A stretch of 46,848 nucleotides of DNA from Nitrospirota bacterium (GCA_016215155.1 JACRLQ010000005.1:1-46848); one strand, 5' to 3'. Shown: positions 35,152 through 44,016, counted from the first letter of the stretch. Numbers and translations: made by a program. Notes: generated from the letters alone by a model not told the origin.

Positions 35152-35375
35152 ATGGATAGGACAAAGCGGAGGGGTATCCTTTCAAATCAAGAGACTATTA
35201 TCCCACTCTGGACAAGGATTTTTTTAAAAAGGCTGTCCTCTGGCCGGGCACAAAAAAACAGCTGACACTCCGCCTTGACCCGGACGTCATCGATTTTTTC
35301 AAGAAACAGGGTCGCGGTTACCAGACGACCATCAATGCCGTTTTGCGCAAGTACGTAGAGGCTCACATGCGCTGA
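35152..35375 (+). pseudogene. BrnA-like antitoxin, frameshifted near its start
   Basis: The frame ending at 35375 encodes a BrnA-type DNA-binding antitoxin C-terminus: FKSRDYYPTLDKDFFKKAVL, WPGTKKQLTLRLDPDVIDFF, KKQGRGYQTTINAVLRKYVE. No start codon exists in that frame after the in-frame TAG at 35157. An ATG at 35152 opens another frame (MDRTKRRGI) that joins the first if one C is added to the CC at 35178-35179. One-base loss, or a sequencing error, is therefore likely. The BrnT toxin gene that usually precedes it is absent. TATAAT overlaps the ATG, so this reading of the start is not certain. Confidence 0.6.
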
Positions 35376-35383
35376 AATGACTG

Positions 35384-35412
35384 ACATGATATTCCATTTT
35401 GGAATATCATGT
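35384..35412. repeat. 29-bp near-perfect palindrome in the ORF6N remnant
   Basis: Thirteen-base arms ACATGATATTCCA and TGGAATATCATGT flank TTT. It directly precedes the TGG-GGC-GGT (W-G-G) codons of the ORF6N remnant, the same position as the palindrome in the intact ORF6N gene. Confidence 0.85.
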
Positions 35413-35517
35413 TGGGGCGGTACACGCAAATGGCTCTATGCCGCCATACGCGGCCTTACGTCGCCGCCGGAGACTAAAAAGGGGAAAATAGGGTTTAAAG
35501 GAGAGAGGGAGGTCTGA
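35386..35517 (+). pseudogene. ORF6N-domain gene remnant
   Basis: A 43-codon frame reads MIFHFGISCWGGTRKWLYAA, then [20 protein letters not shown]. The second part equals the C-terminus of the intact ORF6N gene ([20 protein letters not shown]), and CWGGTRK corresponds to its SWGGIRR. The N-terminal domain and about 60 codons between the two parts are missing; the inner junction falls at a shared ATGC. It starts nine bases after the BrnA-like stop. Confidence 0.75.
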
Positions 35518-35865
35518 ATACAGACGACATATTTGTGTGGGATAAAAAGTTTCACTGATCCAATGCAATTTCTGGTATAATCAGCAACAAAAGGGGGGCC
35601 TGCAATAAAAACCAACGAGCATATAGCGCATGTCGAAAAAATCAATGTTCCGTCGCGCCTTTGTAGGGGCATTGACGTGCGGCCGTATCGGGTACGAACG
35701 CGTGCAGGGGAGAAGTCTTCTCCTCCCCTTGGCAAGGGGAGGGTGGGAGGGGTGGTTTGAGAAGCAGAGAATAGGGATTGACCTCCCCAACCCCTGCTTA
35801 AGGCACCTACTTCTGGTCCTTGTCAAGGAGGGGATGAAACACATTACGTGCAAGGGAGCGAGATC
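35518..35865. other. Gene-poor stretch holding a REP/MITE-like repeat
   Basis: No supportable gene. A TATAAT (near 35575) is present without a good -35. The right half is dominated by the repeat at 35722-35834. An open frame across this stretch runs into the DnaQ gene in a wrong frame and lacks coding character. Confidence 0.5.
35722..35834. repeat. REP/MITE-like element with GC-rich hairpin
   Basis: Begins with arms CCTCCCCTTG and CAAGGGGAGG around one base (35722-35742), continues with GGTGGGAGGGGT, and ends in CCTTGTCAAGGAGGGG, which is a degenerate mirror of the start. Such elements built on CTCCCCTTG/CAAGGGGAG are common intergenic repeats in environmental bacterial genomes. Confidence 0.55.
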
Positions 35866-35982
35866 ATGGCTTATGGAGCGAAAAAAACAGAACATGCCGG
35901 GGCAAAGAAAGGAAAAGGGGCATACCGGGGCCGAGGGGCGGCGGGACGTAGGACATCATTTGGGGGAGGTCTGGGAGTATAA
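35866..35982 (+). CDS. Small basic protein, possibly truncated
   Basis: A 38-codon frame beginning MAYGAKKTEHAGAKKGKGAY with AAGGGAG seven bases upstream of the ATG. The N-terminus recalls short conserved bacterial proteins starting GAKxTEHxGAKKGxGAY(W)G; in those the sequence continues as a lysine/arginine-rich tail. Here it becomes glycine-rich (RGRGAAGRRTSFGGGLGV), so a frameshift after codon 22 is possible. Function unknown. Confidence 0.35.
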   Translation: MAYGAKKTEHAGAKKGKGAYRGRGAAGRRTSFGGGLGV

Positions 35983-35983
35983 T
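35978..35983 (+). promoter_or_regulatory. Putative -10 box before the DnaQ–ORF6N–cas operon
   Basis: TATAAT stands 27 bases before the GTG start of the exonuclease gene. A -35 match is weak (ATCATT at 17 bases). GAGGGTG (35997-36003) provides the ribosome-binding site. Confidence 0.35.
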
Positions 35984-36009
35984 GAATATGACAATGAGGG
36001 TGAATTTCA

Positions 36010-36543
36010 GTGCTTCATGCCGATGATAGATTTATCTCTATTGACCTGGAGACAACCGGGCTTTTTCCTCACAGGGGGGACAGGGTGATCGAAATTGGCG
36101 CCGTCATGGTTTCCGACAGCGGAAATATCCAGGAATTCCATAGCCTTATTAATGTACGAAAACGTATTTCTTTAAAAGCAAGCCGGATTCACGGGATAAC
36201 AAACGACATGCTTTCTGATCAGCCAAAGGCGGAAAATATATTTCCACAGTTTATGGATTTCATCCGGGACGGCATTCTTGTCGCCCATAACGCTATATTT
36301 GACGTGAGTTTTCTAAGATATGAATTATCTCGCCTTGGCCTGCCATTCAATAACAGATACCACTGCTCTCTTGAGATGTGCAAAGCCCGCCTTCCAGAGT
36401 TACGAAATTACAGGCTCGGGACTGTTTATAAAAGCCTGTTCGGTAAACTTCCTGAAGGGGCTCAAATTCACCGTGCTTTAAGCGACGCGAAAATGGTGGC
36501 CGAGATATGGAGGGAGATTAATGGGGAGGGGAAATGGAAATAA
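36010..36543 (+). CDS. DnaQ-family DEDDh 3'-5' exonuclease
   Basis: Predicted 177 residues from a GTG, giving [20 protein letters not shown]. All catalytic residues of the DEDDh family are visible: D and E in SIDLETTG (Exo I), D in [16 protein letters not shown] (Exo II), and H and D in [14 protein letters not shown] (Exo III). The protein has only the exonuclease domain. Its last ten bases overlap the ORF6N gene, which lies seven bases before cas3, so it appears to be the first gene of the cas transcript. In some type I-E systems DnaQ is fused to Cas2, and DnaQ-like exonucleases trim prespacers in E. coli; a similar role here is inference. Confidence 0.88.
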   Translation: MLHADDRFISIDLETTGLFPHRGDRVIEIGAVMVSDSGNIQEFHSLINVRKRISLKASRIHGITNDMLSDQPKAENIFPQFMDFIRDGILVAHNAIFDVSFLRYELSRLGLPFNNRYHCSLEMCKARLPELRNYRLGTVYKSLFGKLPEGAQIHRALSDAKMVAEIWREINGEGKWK

Positions 36544-37040
36544 TAGTGCAGAAGGAAGTAATCGAGGGAAAGATCTATATGATCAGGGGGCATAAAGTTA
36601 TGCTGAGCACGGACCTTGCCGAGCTTTACGAGGTGCAACCAAAGGTCCTGATGCAGGCCGTAAAAAGAAACATAGAACGATTTCCTGCAGATTTCATGTT
36701 TATGCTGTCAAATCAGGAGGTTATAAACTTGAAGTCACAATTTGTGACTTCAAGTTGGGGCGGGATTCGCCGTGCAAACCCTTATGCCTTCACTGAGCAA
36801 GGCGTTTCCATGCTTTCGAGTGTCCTGCGCAGTAAACGAGCTGTGCAGGTCAATATCGAGATTATGAGGACTTTTACAAAGATCAGGGATATGCTCTCCA
36901 GTCACAAAGACCTCGTCAAACGTCTCGATGACCTTGAGAGGAAGTACGATAACCAATTTAAAGTCGTGTTCGATGCGCTACGCGGCCTCATGTCGCCGCC
37001 TGAGACTAAAAAGGGGAAGATAGGCTTTAAAAGAGAGTAG
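36534..37040 (+). CDS. ORF6N (KilA-N-related) DNA-binding protein
   Basis: Predicted 168 residues. The ORF6N domain spans about residues 8-100: [81 protein letters not shown] coiled helix ([20 protein letters not shown]) and the tail [11 protein letters not shown] follow. ORF6N proteins are common in phages and mobile regions, where they are presumed DNA-binding regulators. Coding sequence contains a 31-bp palindrome. Overlaps dnaQ upstream and is seven bases from cas3. A relic of a second copy lies at 35386. Confidence 0.88.
   Translation: MEIIVQKEVIEGKIYMIRGHKVMLSTDLAELYEVQPKVLMQAVKRNIERFPADFMFMLSNQEVINLKSQFVTSSWGGIRRANPYAFTEQGVSMLSSVLRSKRAVQVNIEIMRTFTKIRDMLSSHKDLVKRLDDLERKYDNQFKVVFDALRGLMSPPETKKGKIGFKRE
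36726..36756. repeat. 31-bp palindrome inside the ORF6N coding sequence
   Basis: Arms AACTTGAAGTCACAA and TTGTGACTTCAAGTT match over 15 bp around a single T. It encodes the [10 protein letters not shown] residues and ends at the first base of the tryptophan codon of SWGG. Confidence 0.9.
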
Positions 37041-37047
37041 GGGGACA

Positions 37048-39693
37048 ATGAGCGGATTATATTACAAGTATTGGGGTAAGGCTGAAAAGGATGGGGCTGG
37101 GTATCATCTGTTGCCGTATCATTGCCTGGATGTGGCGGCGGTGGGGGCGGTATGGTGGGAGCAAAGCCCCGTTATTAGCAGGAGCTTTTGTACTCATACT
37201 TCATTGTCTTCCGCTCAGGTACGCGCATGGATTCTGTTTTTCATTGCTCTTCACGATTATGGAAAATTCGATATTCGATTTCAGCGGCGAGTTAAACCAA
37301 TATGGCAAACACTTTATCCTGATGCCGGAACGTATACCGGCAATCTTCCATCCGAGCGGGACTGCAAAGAATATTATCACGGCAACGCCGGGCTATTCTG
37401 GTTTAAGCAAGATCACGGCTCATTGCTTGGCATTGAATCTGCAGAGCCCGATGCTGGCCTGTCCTTTCTGGATTTCTCAGAGGATTCTTATTCTGACCAA
37501 TGGCAGACGTGGAAGCCGTGGCTTGAGGCTGTTGCCGGTCATCATGGTCAAGTAATAAAGTCTGAAAATATAAGTCCTGTTTCATTGCCGCCGACTTATG
37601 ATACCCGCCTGGCGCAGGTTGACCTACAGGCGAGAAAAGAATGGGTTGAGGCATTGGGAGAGTTGTTCTTGCAGCCCGTCGGCCTGTCTGTCAATGATTC
37701 ACCGCCTCAGTGTTCACCTTTGATGGCCGGGTTCTGTTCTGTTGCCGACTGGCTTGGCTCAAGGTGTGCTGATGGAAACTTTCTATTCCACCAGAATACG
37801 CAGGATTTGCAAGGCTACTTTAATGAAAAGATTAAGGCTGACGCTTACAGAATTTTGGAATTCTCCGGGATAATCGGAAAGGCACGCTTATATAATGGGG
37901 TGTCTGCCTTGCTTAAGGACGATCAGCAGCCGCGCTCACTGCAAACAATAGTTGACGATATTCCCCTGAAGCCGGGATTAACACTTGTTGAGGCTCCTAC
38001 AGGAAGCGGAAAAACAGAGGCCGCGCTTTCCTATGCCTGGCGTCTACTTGCGGCTGGTTTTGCGGACTCTATCGTTTTTGCCCTCCCGACACAGGCGACA
38101 GCGAATGCAATGCTTGACCGTCTTGAATGTATCGCACCTCTGCTTTTTGAAAAGCATTCAAACGTGATCCTTGCTCACGGCTCCGCGCGATTCAATGAGA
38201 AATTCTCAGCATATAAAAAAGCGGCAATTGAGGGGTATGAAGAAGACGGCTGGATTCAGTGTAGTCAATGGCTGGCGGAAAGCCGCAAGCGTGTCTTTCT
38301 CGGACAAATAGGCGTCTGTACTGTTGATCAGGTGTTGATTTCAGTTCTGCCGGTAAAGCATAGATTCGTTCGCGGCTTTGGAGTCGGTCGAAGCGTCCTG
38401 ATTGTGGACGAGGTTCATGCCTATGACTCATACATGTACGGTCTTCTGGAAGAGGTCTTAAAACAGCAAAAGTCGGCTGGCGGATCTGCAGTGCTTCTTT
38501 CAGCCACGCTTCCCGAAATTCTGCGCGCACGACTGCTTGGCGCATGGGGCTCGGAGACAATCCTGTGTGATAAACAGGCAGTTTATCCCCTCATTACATG
38601 GACTGAAGGAGAAAAGTCCAAACCGTTTAGGCTTGCCGAAGACCAAATGCCTTTAACCCTGAGCGTGAGGTTGGAACCGTCTATATCTAAGGATATGCTG
38701 CCTGATGATGTTTTGCTCAATCGAATAATAACTGCTGCAGAGTCAGGGGCTCAGATTGCGATTGTCTGCAATCTTGTCGATGATGCTCAAATAATCGCTA
38801 AGAGGTTGAGAGAAAAGACCTCACTGCCGGTTGATCTGTTCCACGCGCGTTTTTGCTATAAACATAGGCAGGAGAAAGAACTGGACGCGATTGCTCGATT
38901 CGGCCCAAATGGCAGCCGGGATGTGGGGCGCATCATGGTAGCAACGCAGGTTATAGAGCAGTCTCTCGATCTTGATTTCGATTGGCTTATCACACAGCTT
39001 TGTCCGATCGACCTTCTTTTTCAACGGATGGGCCGCTTGCACCGCCACGACCGGCCAAACCGACCGTTTGGATTCGAGAAACCGATATGCACGGTTCTCA
39101 TGCCCGAGGGCCATGATTACGGACTTCATGGTGTGATCTATGCCAATACTCGCGCTCTCTGGCGTACTGCAAGAAAGATTCTCAATGCTCCGGAAAACAT
39201 GGTGAATTTTCCAAATGCTTATCGTGACTGGATTGAAGAAGTATACCGGGAAGACCCGTGGGGGGATGAACCTGTTGATATCGATGCTGCGTATGAGAAG
39301 TTTAGGGATGAGGTAGAGTTTGTAAAACGCTGCAATGCCCAAAGCATGATAAATTCCGCGATCAATCCATTTCCTGATACTGACCATACAATTACGGCAG
39401 TTACACGCGATGGGGAGATGAATTTAACCGTCTTGCCGTTCTGTGCTGTTTCAGAAGGAACTATGATGATGGACGGAAGTATTCTGGAGACGGTAGACGA
39501 ATATAAGCGGCTTGAGGTGCTGGCATTGAACAGCCTTGGGGTTCCAAAGTCGTGGAGAGGTTATCTTGGCGAAGCGGATAAAGAGGGGAGGTATTGGCTT
39601 GAAATGAGAAAAGACGGCGATTTTTTCTCAACCACATCAAAAGGCAAGAACTTTCGTTATAACAAAGACACAGGAATGGAGAAAGAAAAATGA
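37048..39693 (+). CDS. cas3: Type I-E Cas3 (HD nuclease/helicase)
   Basis: Predicted 881 residues, the usual size. N-terminal HD nuclease: YHCLDVAAVG, IALHDYGKFDIRF (HD at residues 69-70), VAGHHGQ. Helicase domain: Walker A VEAPTGSGKTEAAL (about 314-327), DEVHAYDSY (Walker B, from about 454), SATLP (about 484), and QVIEQSLDLDFDWLITQL followed by QRMGRLHRHDR (motif VI). A C-terminal Cas3 domain follows. It degrades DNA once recruited to the Cascade R-loop. Start ATG has AGGGGG six bases upstream. It overlaps cas8e by ATGA. Confidence 0.97.
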   Translation: MSGLYYKYWGKAEKDGAGYHLLPYHCLDVAAVGAVWWEQSPVISRSFCTHTSLSSAQVRAWILFFIALHDYGKFDIRFQRRVKPIWQTLYPDAGTYTGNLPSERDCKEYYHGNAGLFWFKQDHGSLLGIESAEPDAGLSFLDFSEDSYSDQWQTWKPWLEAVAGHHGQVIKSENISPVSLPPTYDTRLAQVDLQARKEWVEALGELFLQPVGLSVNDSPPQCSPLMAGFCSVADWLGSRCADGNFLFHQNTQDLQGYFNEKIKADAYRILEFSGIIGKARLYNGVSALLKDDQQPRSLQTIVDDIPLKPGLTLVEAPTGSGKTEAALSYAWRLLAAGFADSIVFALPTQATANAMLDRLECIAPLLFEKHSNVILAHGSARFNEKFSAYKKAAIEGYEEDGWIQCSQWLAESRKRVFLGQIGVCTVDQVLISVLPVKHRFVRGFGVGRSVLIVDEVHAYDSYMYGLLEEVLKQQKSAGGSAVLLSATLPEILRARLLGAWGSETILCDKQAVYPLITWTEGEKSKPFRLAEDQMPLTLSVRLEPSISKDMLPDDVLLNRIITAAESGAQIAIVCNLVDDAQIIAKRLREKTSLPVDLFHARFCYKHRQEKELDAIARFGPNGSRDVGRIMVATQVIEQSLDLDFDWLITQLCPIDLLFQRMGRLHRHDRPNRPFGFEKPICTVLMPEGHDYGLHGVIYANTRALWRTARKILNAPENMVNFPNAYRDWIEEVYREDPWGDEPVDIDAAYEKFRDEVEFVKRCNAQSMINSAINPFPDTDHTITAVTRDGEMNLTVLPFCAVSEGTMMMDGSILETVDEYKRLEVLALNSLGVPKSWRGYLGEADKEGRYWLEMRKDGDFFSTTSKGKNFRYNKDTGMEKEK

Positions 39694-41213
39694 ACCTATT
39701 GAAAGACGAATGGATACCGGTTCGTCCGCTCCCAAAAGGCAGCCCGGCAAAGATTTCATTGCGGAGTCTGCTGTGCGGTGATGAGAAGTGGGAAGTTTGC
39801 CTGCCAAGGGACGATATGGAGTTGGCTACAATTCAGTTACTTGTTTGCATTACACAAACGCTTTTCATTCCTAAAACAGCCGCCGAATTGAAACAGCGTA
39901 TAGCCGGACCTCTGTACGAGACAGAGTATGATACCGCCATAATCCCTTATAATGACTGGTTTCAGCTTGATCATCCTAAATACCCGTTTATGCAGGTGCG
40001 GGGTGTTACAGCTACTGAAGTGACACCAATGGATAAATTGCTTGCCGGATTAAATAGCGCCACAAACAGTTGTTTTGTCAATGAATCCGGGATCGGAGCA
40101 ATTCTCTGCAGCGGATGTGCGTCTATTTCTCTTTTTAATCAAGCAACCTGCGCTCCTAGTTTCGGTGGTGGTTTTAAGGCAAGTTTGCGGGGTAGTGCCC
40201 CGATTACCACTCTTATTCAAGGGATGCACCTACGTCAAACCATATGGCTTAATGTATTGTCTGAAGATCACGTTCTCTCCCAATTACCATGGTTCAAAGA
40301 GACTGCGCTGCAAAAACCGACATGGATGGACCCCGTAAAGTCGGGAGATACAATACCGTCACAGCGGCTCGGATTGGTTCGTGGTCTTTTTTGGCAGCCT
40401 GCTTATGTGGAGCTTATGCCGTCAGAGAAAGCCTCATTCTGTGACTGTTGCGGAGTATTGACGAGACAGTCATATATAGGTTTTAAAAAAGCGAAATTCA
40501 ATTATGTCGTCAATGGAACCTGGCCGCATCCGCATTCCCCTCGGGTTACAAGCAACAAGAAAGGTGAAATCCAAGAGAAGTTTGCTGCCTTTACTACTGC
40601 TTCTCCCTCATGGACGCAATTAAGCCGTTTTGTTGTTCGACAGCAAATGAGCGATGAGAATGCAGTTGGACAACAACCTGCCGCTGTTGTACTTCAGGCA
40701 CGGCAGTTCTCCAGTCGCCTGCACCTTTTGATTGGAGGCTATCGAAACAATCAAGCATCAATTCTTGAACGGCGGCATGAGGTCTTTACTCTCAACCACG
40801 GTTGGGAGGGCAATACGACAGCCGTTCACTATTTGGTTCAACAGGGTTTGGGGTATCGGGATGCGCTTTATAAGGCATTATATGTTTTTTCAAAAGGAAT
40901 TAAAGACATTAAAGGAGCTGGGATAAAGCTTAATCAGGTCGCTGAAATGCAGTTCTACCGGAGATCTGAACCTGTGGTACAGGATACACTTGCGCGGATA
41001 GACTTCAATGACCCAGCGCCTGCTTTAGCTTGCATGCAAGTGTCGTTGAAGAGCTTGGCAAAAGACTTATTTGATGAATCTATCCGCCCATATCTGCAAG
41101 ACCCTGAACTGATCAAGACGATGGCTGTAGCAAGGCGAACCCTCAATAAACATTTAAGAAATCTCGAACCACAGAAGGACGAAGGAGGGAATAATGGAAC
41201 ACCAGTTGCCTGA
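39690..41213 (+). CDS. casA: Type I-E Cascade large subunit Cse1 (Cas8e)
   Basis: Predicted 507 residues. The N-terminus MNLLKDEWIPVRPLPKGSPA, the segment LLVCITQTLFIPKTAAELK, and YPFMQVRG, ATNSCFVNESGIGAILCSGC, TTLIQGMHLRQTIWLNVLS and QPAYVELMPSEKASFC are characteristic of Cse1/CasA. A cysteine cluster (FCDCCGVLT) suggests a zinc site, as in some family members. The subunit recognises the PAM and recruits Cas3. The start overlaps the cas3 stop and its end overlaps the start of cas11 by 20 bases. Confidence 0.95.
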   Translation: MNLLKDEWIPVRPLPKGSPAKISLRSLLCGDEKWEVCLPRDDMELATIQLLVCITQTLFIPKTAAELKQRIAGPLYETEYDTAIIPYNDWFQLDHPKYPFMQVRGVTATEVTPMDKLLAGLNSATNSCFVNESGIGAILCSGCASISLFNQATCAPSFGGGFKASLRGSAPITTLIQGMHLRQTIWLNVLSEDHVLSQLPWFKETALQKPTWMDPVKSGDTIPSQRLGLVRGLFWQPAYVELMPSEKASFCDCCGVLTRQSYIGFKKAKFNYVVNGTWPHPHSPRVTSNKKGEIQEKFAAFTTASPSWTQLSRFVVRQQMSDENAVGQQPAAVVLQARQFSSRLHLLIGGYRNNQASILERRHEVFTLNHGWEGNTTAVHYLVQQGLGYRDALYKALYVFSKGIKDIKGAGIKLNQVAEMQFYRRSEPVVQDTLARIDFNDPAPALACMQVSLKSLAKDLFDESIRPYLQDPELIKTMAVARRTLNKHLRNLEPQKDEGGNNGTPVA

Positions 41214-41658
41214 TTTTATGTTGCTATACAACGCATGGAGGCAGTTGTCACCCGGTCAGCAGGCCGAATTGAGGCGTGTCAGCAAACCGGATGAATTGCT
41301 GGGAACCCCGGCATTTTACCGGCTTTTCAGTGGCGCTGCAAAAGAGGAGTGGGGGAAAAAGGCCCTTCAACGATTGATCTTTTGTCTTCCTTGTGTTACT
41401 CACACGGATAAGCAGGTCAGTATCGGAGCTGCGCTTGCGCGTTACGAGCGAGGTGTGAGCGAAAAGAGACTCTTTCAGATAATTAGATCAGAAGCACCCA
41501 ATGACTTAATCCAAATGAGAAGAATTCTGAAAATGGTTGAGCCGGTCATAAACTGGCCTATGGCTGCAAAGCTGCTGTGGTATTGGAACACGCGCAGCAA
41601 ACGCGATTTACTTGAAGATTATTTTATGAGTCAAACGGCTGATAAAAAAGCGAGCTAA
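41194..41658 (+). CDS. casB: Type I-E Cascade small subunit Cse2 (Cas11)
   Basis: Predicted 154 residues, mostly helical and basic: LRRVSKPDELLGTPAFYRLF, LIFCLPCVTHTDKQVSIGAA, VSEKRLFQIIRSEAPNDLIQ. In Cascade two copies stabilise the crRNA-DNA hybrid. The ATG is preceded by GAAGGAGGG within the end of cas8e. The call follows from position, length and Cse2-like sequence pattern. Confidence 0.9.
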   Translation: MEHQLPDFMLLYNAWRQLSPGQQAELRRVSKPDELLGTPAFYRLFSGAAKEEWGKKALQRLIFCLPCVTHTDKQVSIGAALARYERGVSEKRLFQIIRSEAPNDLIQMRRILKMVEPVINWPMAAKLLWYWNTRSKRDLLEDYFMSQTADKKAS

Positions 41659-41672
41659 AAAGGAGGATGTCA

Positions 41673-42759
41673 ATGAACAAATTTTATCAACTTTCACGTC
41701 GTTATCTCTCACAGTCCGTCATGTCTGAACAGGGATGACATGAATATGCAGAAGTCATCAGTATTCGGGGGCAAACGGCGGGTGAGAATTTCAAGCCAAA
41801 GCCTAAAGCGGACCATGCGCAAAAGCGATTATTACAAACAGCATCTCGGAGAGGCAAGTATTCGCACAAAAAAGCTCGGCGATCTTAAGGATCAGATAGT
41901 CGAGTCATTAACGGACCGTTACAAGTCTGATCTTGTCCTGAAGGCAATGACGGTTATTGCGGGTAAAGACTTTAAGGCTGAAGTTGCAGTTGAAGGCGAT
42001 GCTGTTGCGCCATGGGTTACGGCTGAAGTGGCCTGGTACTGCGAACAGATCAACAAATACGGCGATGATGAAAAGAAACTTGCCAAAGAACTAAAGAATG
42101 AGACGGTAGCTATGCGGACAGCTTTAGCCTCTGGTGTCGATATAGCGCTTTCTGGTCGTATGGCAACATCAGGTCTTATGAGTGAATTAGGAAAAATTGA
42201 CGGAGCGCTAGCCGTTGCCCATGCGATCACTACGCATGCGGTTGACGCAGACATCGACTGGTTCACAGCCGTTGATGACTTGCAGGAATTGGGATCAGGA
42301 CACTTGGACACACAGGAATTTTCGAGCGGAGTTTTTTATCGCTATGCAAGCCTTAATCTTAGACAGCTACAGGAGAATCTTGGCAATGCCACTCGCGAAA
42401 AGGCTCTTGAAATAGCCGCCCATGTACTTCACATGCTGGCGACCGAAGTTCCGTCCGCCAAACAGCAGAGCTTTGCGGCGCATAATCTCGCCGACGTGGC
42501 GATGGTCTCCTTTTCCGACCTTCCGGTATCGCTGGTGAATGCATTCGAAAAGCCGGTAAAGATGGAGAATAATGGCGGATTCCTTAAGCCCTCAATCGAT
42601 TTGCTTCATGAGTACTGGACAAGCGTACACAATGGGTATGGACTTGATGAAATTTGCTGTGAATTCGCTCTTGGTCCCGTGACTCAGCCAAAGGGGATTA
42701 ATAAGGCCGATAATCTTAATGTCTTGAAAGAATGGATAAAGAAAGACGGTAAGGAGTAA
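41673..42759 (+). pseudogene. casC: Type I-E Cascade backbone Cas7 (Cse4/CasC), apparent one-base frameshift near the start
   Basis: AGGAGG precedes the ATG at 41673, but that frame stops after 21 codons. The expected N-terminus is found one base on: [20 protein letters not shown], leading directly into [20 protein letters not shown]. The two frames join if the four T's at 41682-41685 are three. The rest (41740-42759) is intact: [60 protein letters not shown], ending near 361 residues in total, normal for Cas7e. Translation from the internal ATG at 41740 would lack the first beta strand. The extra T may be real or a homopolymer sequencing error. Confidence 0.85.
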
Positions 42760-42764
42760 AACTT

Positions 42765-43424
42765 ATGCGTGATTTTCTTATTCTTAAACTTCAAAGCCCC
42801 ATGCAAGCATGGGGCGAGCATACATTTGAAGGTCTAAGGCCATCTGCCAATTTTCCAACCAGAAGCGGATTATTGGGACTGCTCGGCGCATGTCTCGGTA
42901 TCAGACGCAATGAACCGGACCGGCAACAGCAACTTGCGGACAGCATAGGGATTGCAGTCCGGCAGGATTATGTGAAGGATCGGCAAATACTGAAGATAAC
43001 CGATTATCATACTGTTAGAAACGCACGGGCGGATTACACAGGGAAGGAGAGGCCGCACGAGACCATACAGACATGGCGCGAATATCTTTTGGATGCTCAT
43101 TTTACTGTTGCCGTTTGGAATCATACTGACGCTGTGATCAGGCTTGATGACCTCGAATTAGCTGTTAAGCAGCCATTCTTTACCCCATTTCTCGGAAGGC
43201 GAAGCTGTCCTATATCCCGGCCGCTTTTTGAAACACGGATGAAGGCGGCAAATCCGCAGGACGTCTTGCGAGAAATTGTGCCTAAGGCCGGGATAATTTA
43301 TAGCGATGAAGGAGATGAGACCGTGCGCAGATTCCGTGTGCGGGACATTCCTCTTGTCCGGCAGCCTCGTCAGTTTGTCGGTCGAAACATCTTTGTCTAC
43401 GGAGGTGAGCATGTTCCTGAGTAA
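42765..43424 (+). CDS. casD: Type I-E Cascade subunit Cas5e (CasD)
   Basis: Predicted 219 residues. The N-terminus (DFLILKLQSPMQAWGEHTFE) and GLRPSANFPTRSGLLGLLGA, then ACLGIRRNEPDRQQQL, are diagnostic of Cas5e, which caps the 5' handle of the crRNA. FTPFLGRRSCPISRPLF is the usual C-terminal motif. Starts with GGAG at 11 bases; the end overlaps cas6e by 14 bases. Confidence 0.96.
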   Translation: MRDFLILKLQSPMQAWGEHTFEGLRPSANFPTRSGLLGLLGACLGIRRNEPDRQQQLADSIGIAVRQDYVKDRQILKITDYHTVRNARADYTGKERPHETIQTWREYLLDAHFTVAVWNHTDAVIRLDDLELAVKQPFFTPFLGRRSCPISRPLFETRMKAANPQDVLREIVPKAGIIYSDEGDETVRRFRVRDIPLVRQPRQFVGRNIFVYGGEHVPE

Positions 43425-44016
43425 AGTTCTGATAACGGGCGCAGCCTGCCGTAATCCTTACGAAATTCATAGGGCGGTGTGGGAACTGTTTCCAGTGAAT
43501 GCCGTCGCTGACCGGGATTTTCTCTTTCGTGTTGAAAAGTCCGATGGCAGACAGGCGGAAATCCTGATGCAGTCTGTCAGGGAACCAATAAATAATCAAG
43601 AGACGGCGCAAATAATTGCATGTCGGGCATATCCGATGTCATTACGCTCAGAGCAAAGACTGAGGTTTTTGCTTGTGGCTAACCCGGTCAAGACTATTAA
43701 TGACGAAAGGGGGCGACAGAACGCCAAGGGTGAAATCAAAAAGTGCCGTGTGCCATTGATTGATGATGAATCTCAACGCGCCTGGCTCGTCAGAAAACTT
43801 GAAAACGCCGCCTCACTGGAATCCCTGATTGTGGACAATAAGTTGCCGCTATATTTCAGAAAGCTCAGGGAAGATCGTGCAGGAAAGATTCAGCCTGTTA
43901 TGTATCAGGGGATTCTTCAGGTTCAAAAGGCTGATATATTCCAGAAGGTTATCCTACACGGAATCGGCCCAGCGAAGGCCTTTGGCTGCGGGCTATTGTC
44001 TCTGGCGAGAGCATGA
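43411..44016 (+). CDS. casE: Type I-E crRNA endoribonuclease Cas6e (CasE)
   Basis: Predicted 201 residues from the ATG with GGAGGTG three bases upstream, giving MFLSKVLITGAACRNPYEIH. The histidine of YEIHRAVW is the conserved His near position 20 that acts in catalysis in CasE. The C-terminal glycine-rich signature is present (LHGIGPAKAFGCGLLSLARA). It cuts the repeat hairpin of pre-crRNA and stays bound. This is the last of the interference genes; a 131-base gap follows instead of the usual direct passage to cas1. Confidence 0.95.
   Translation: MFLSKVLITGAACRNPYEIHRAVWELFPVNAVADRDFLFRVEKSDGRQAEILMQSVREPINNQETAQIIACRAYPMSLRSEQRLRFLLVANPVKTINDERGRQNAKGEIKKCRVPLIDDESQRAWLVRKLENAASLESLIVDNKLPLYFRKLREDRAGKIQPVMYQGILQVQKADIFQKVILHGIGPAKAFGCGLLSLARA

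Noticed and set aside
35630-36088. Plus-strand open frame of 152 codons before the exonuclease
   Set aside because: It crosses a REP-like repeat and runs into the exonuclease gene in a wrong frame; no coding character.
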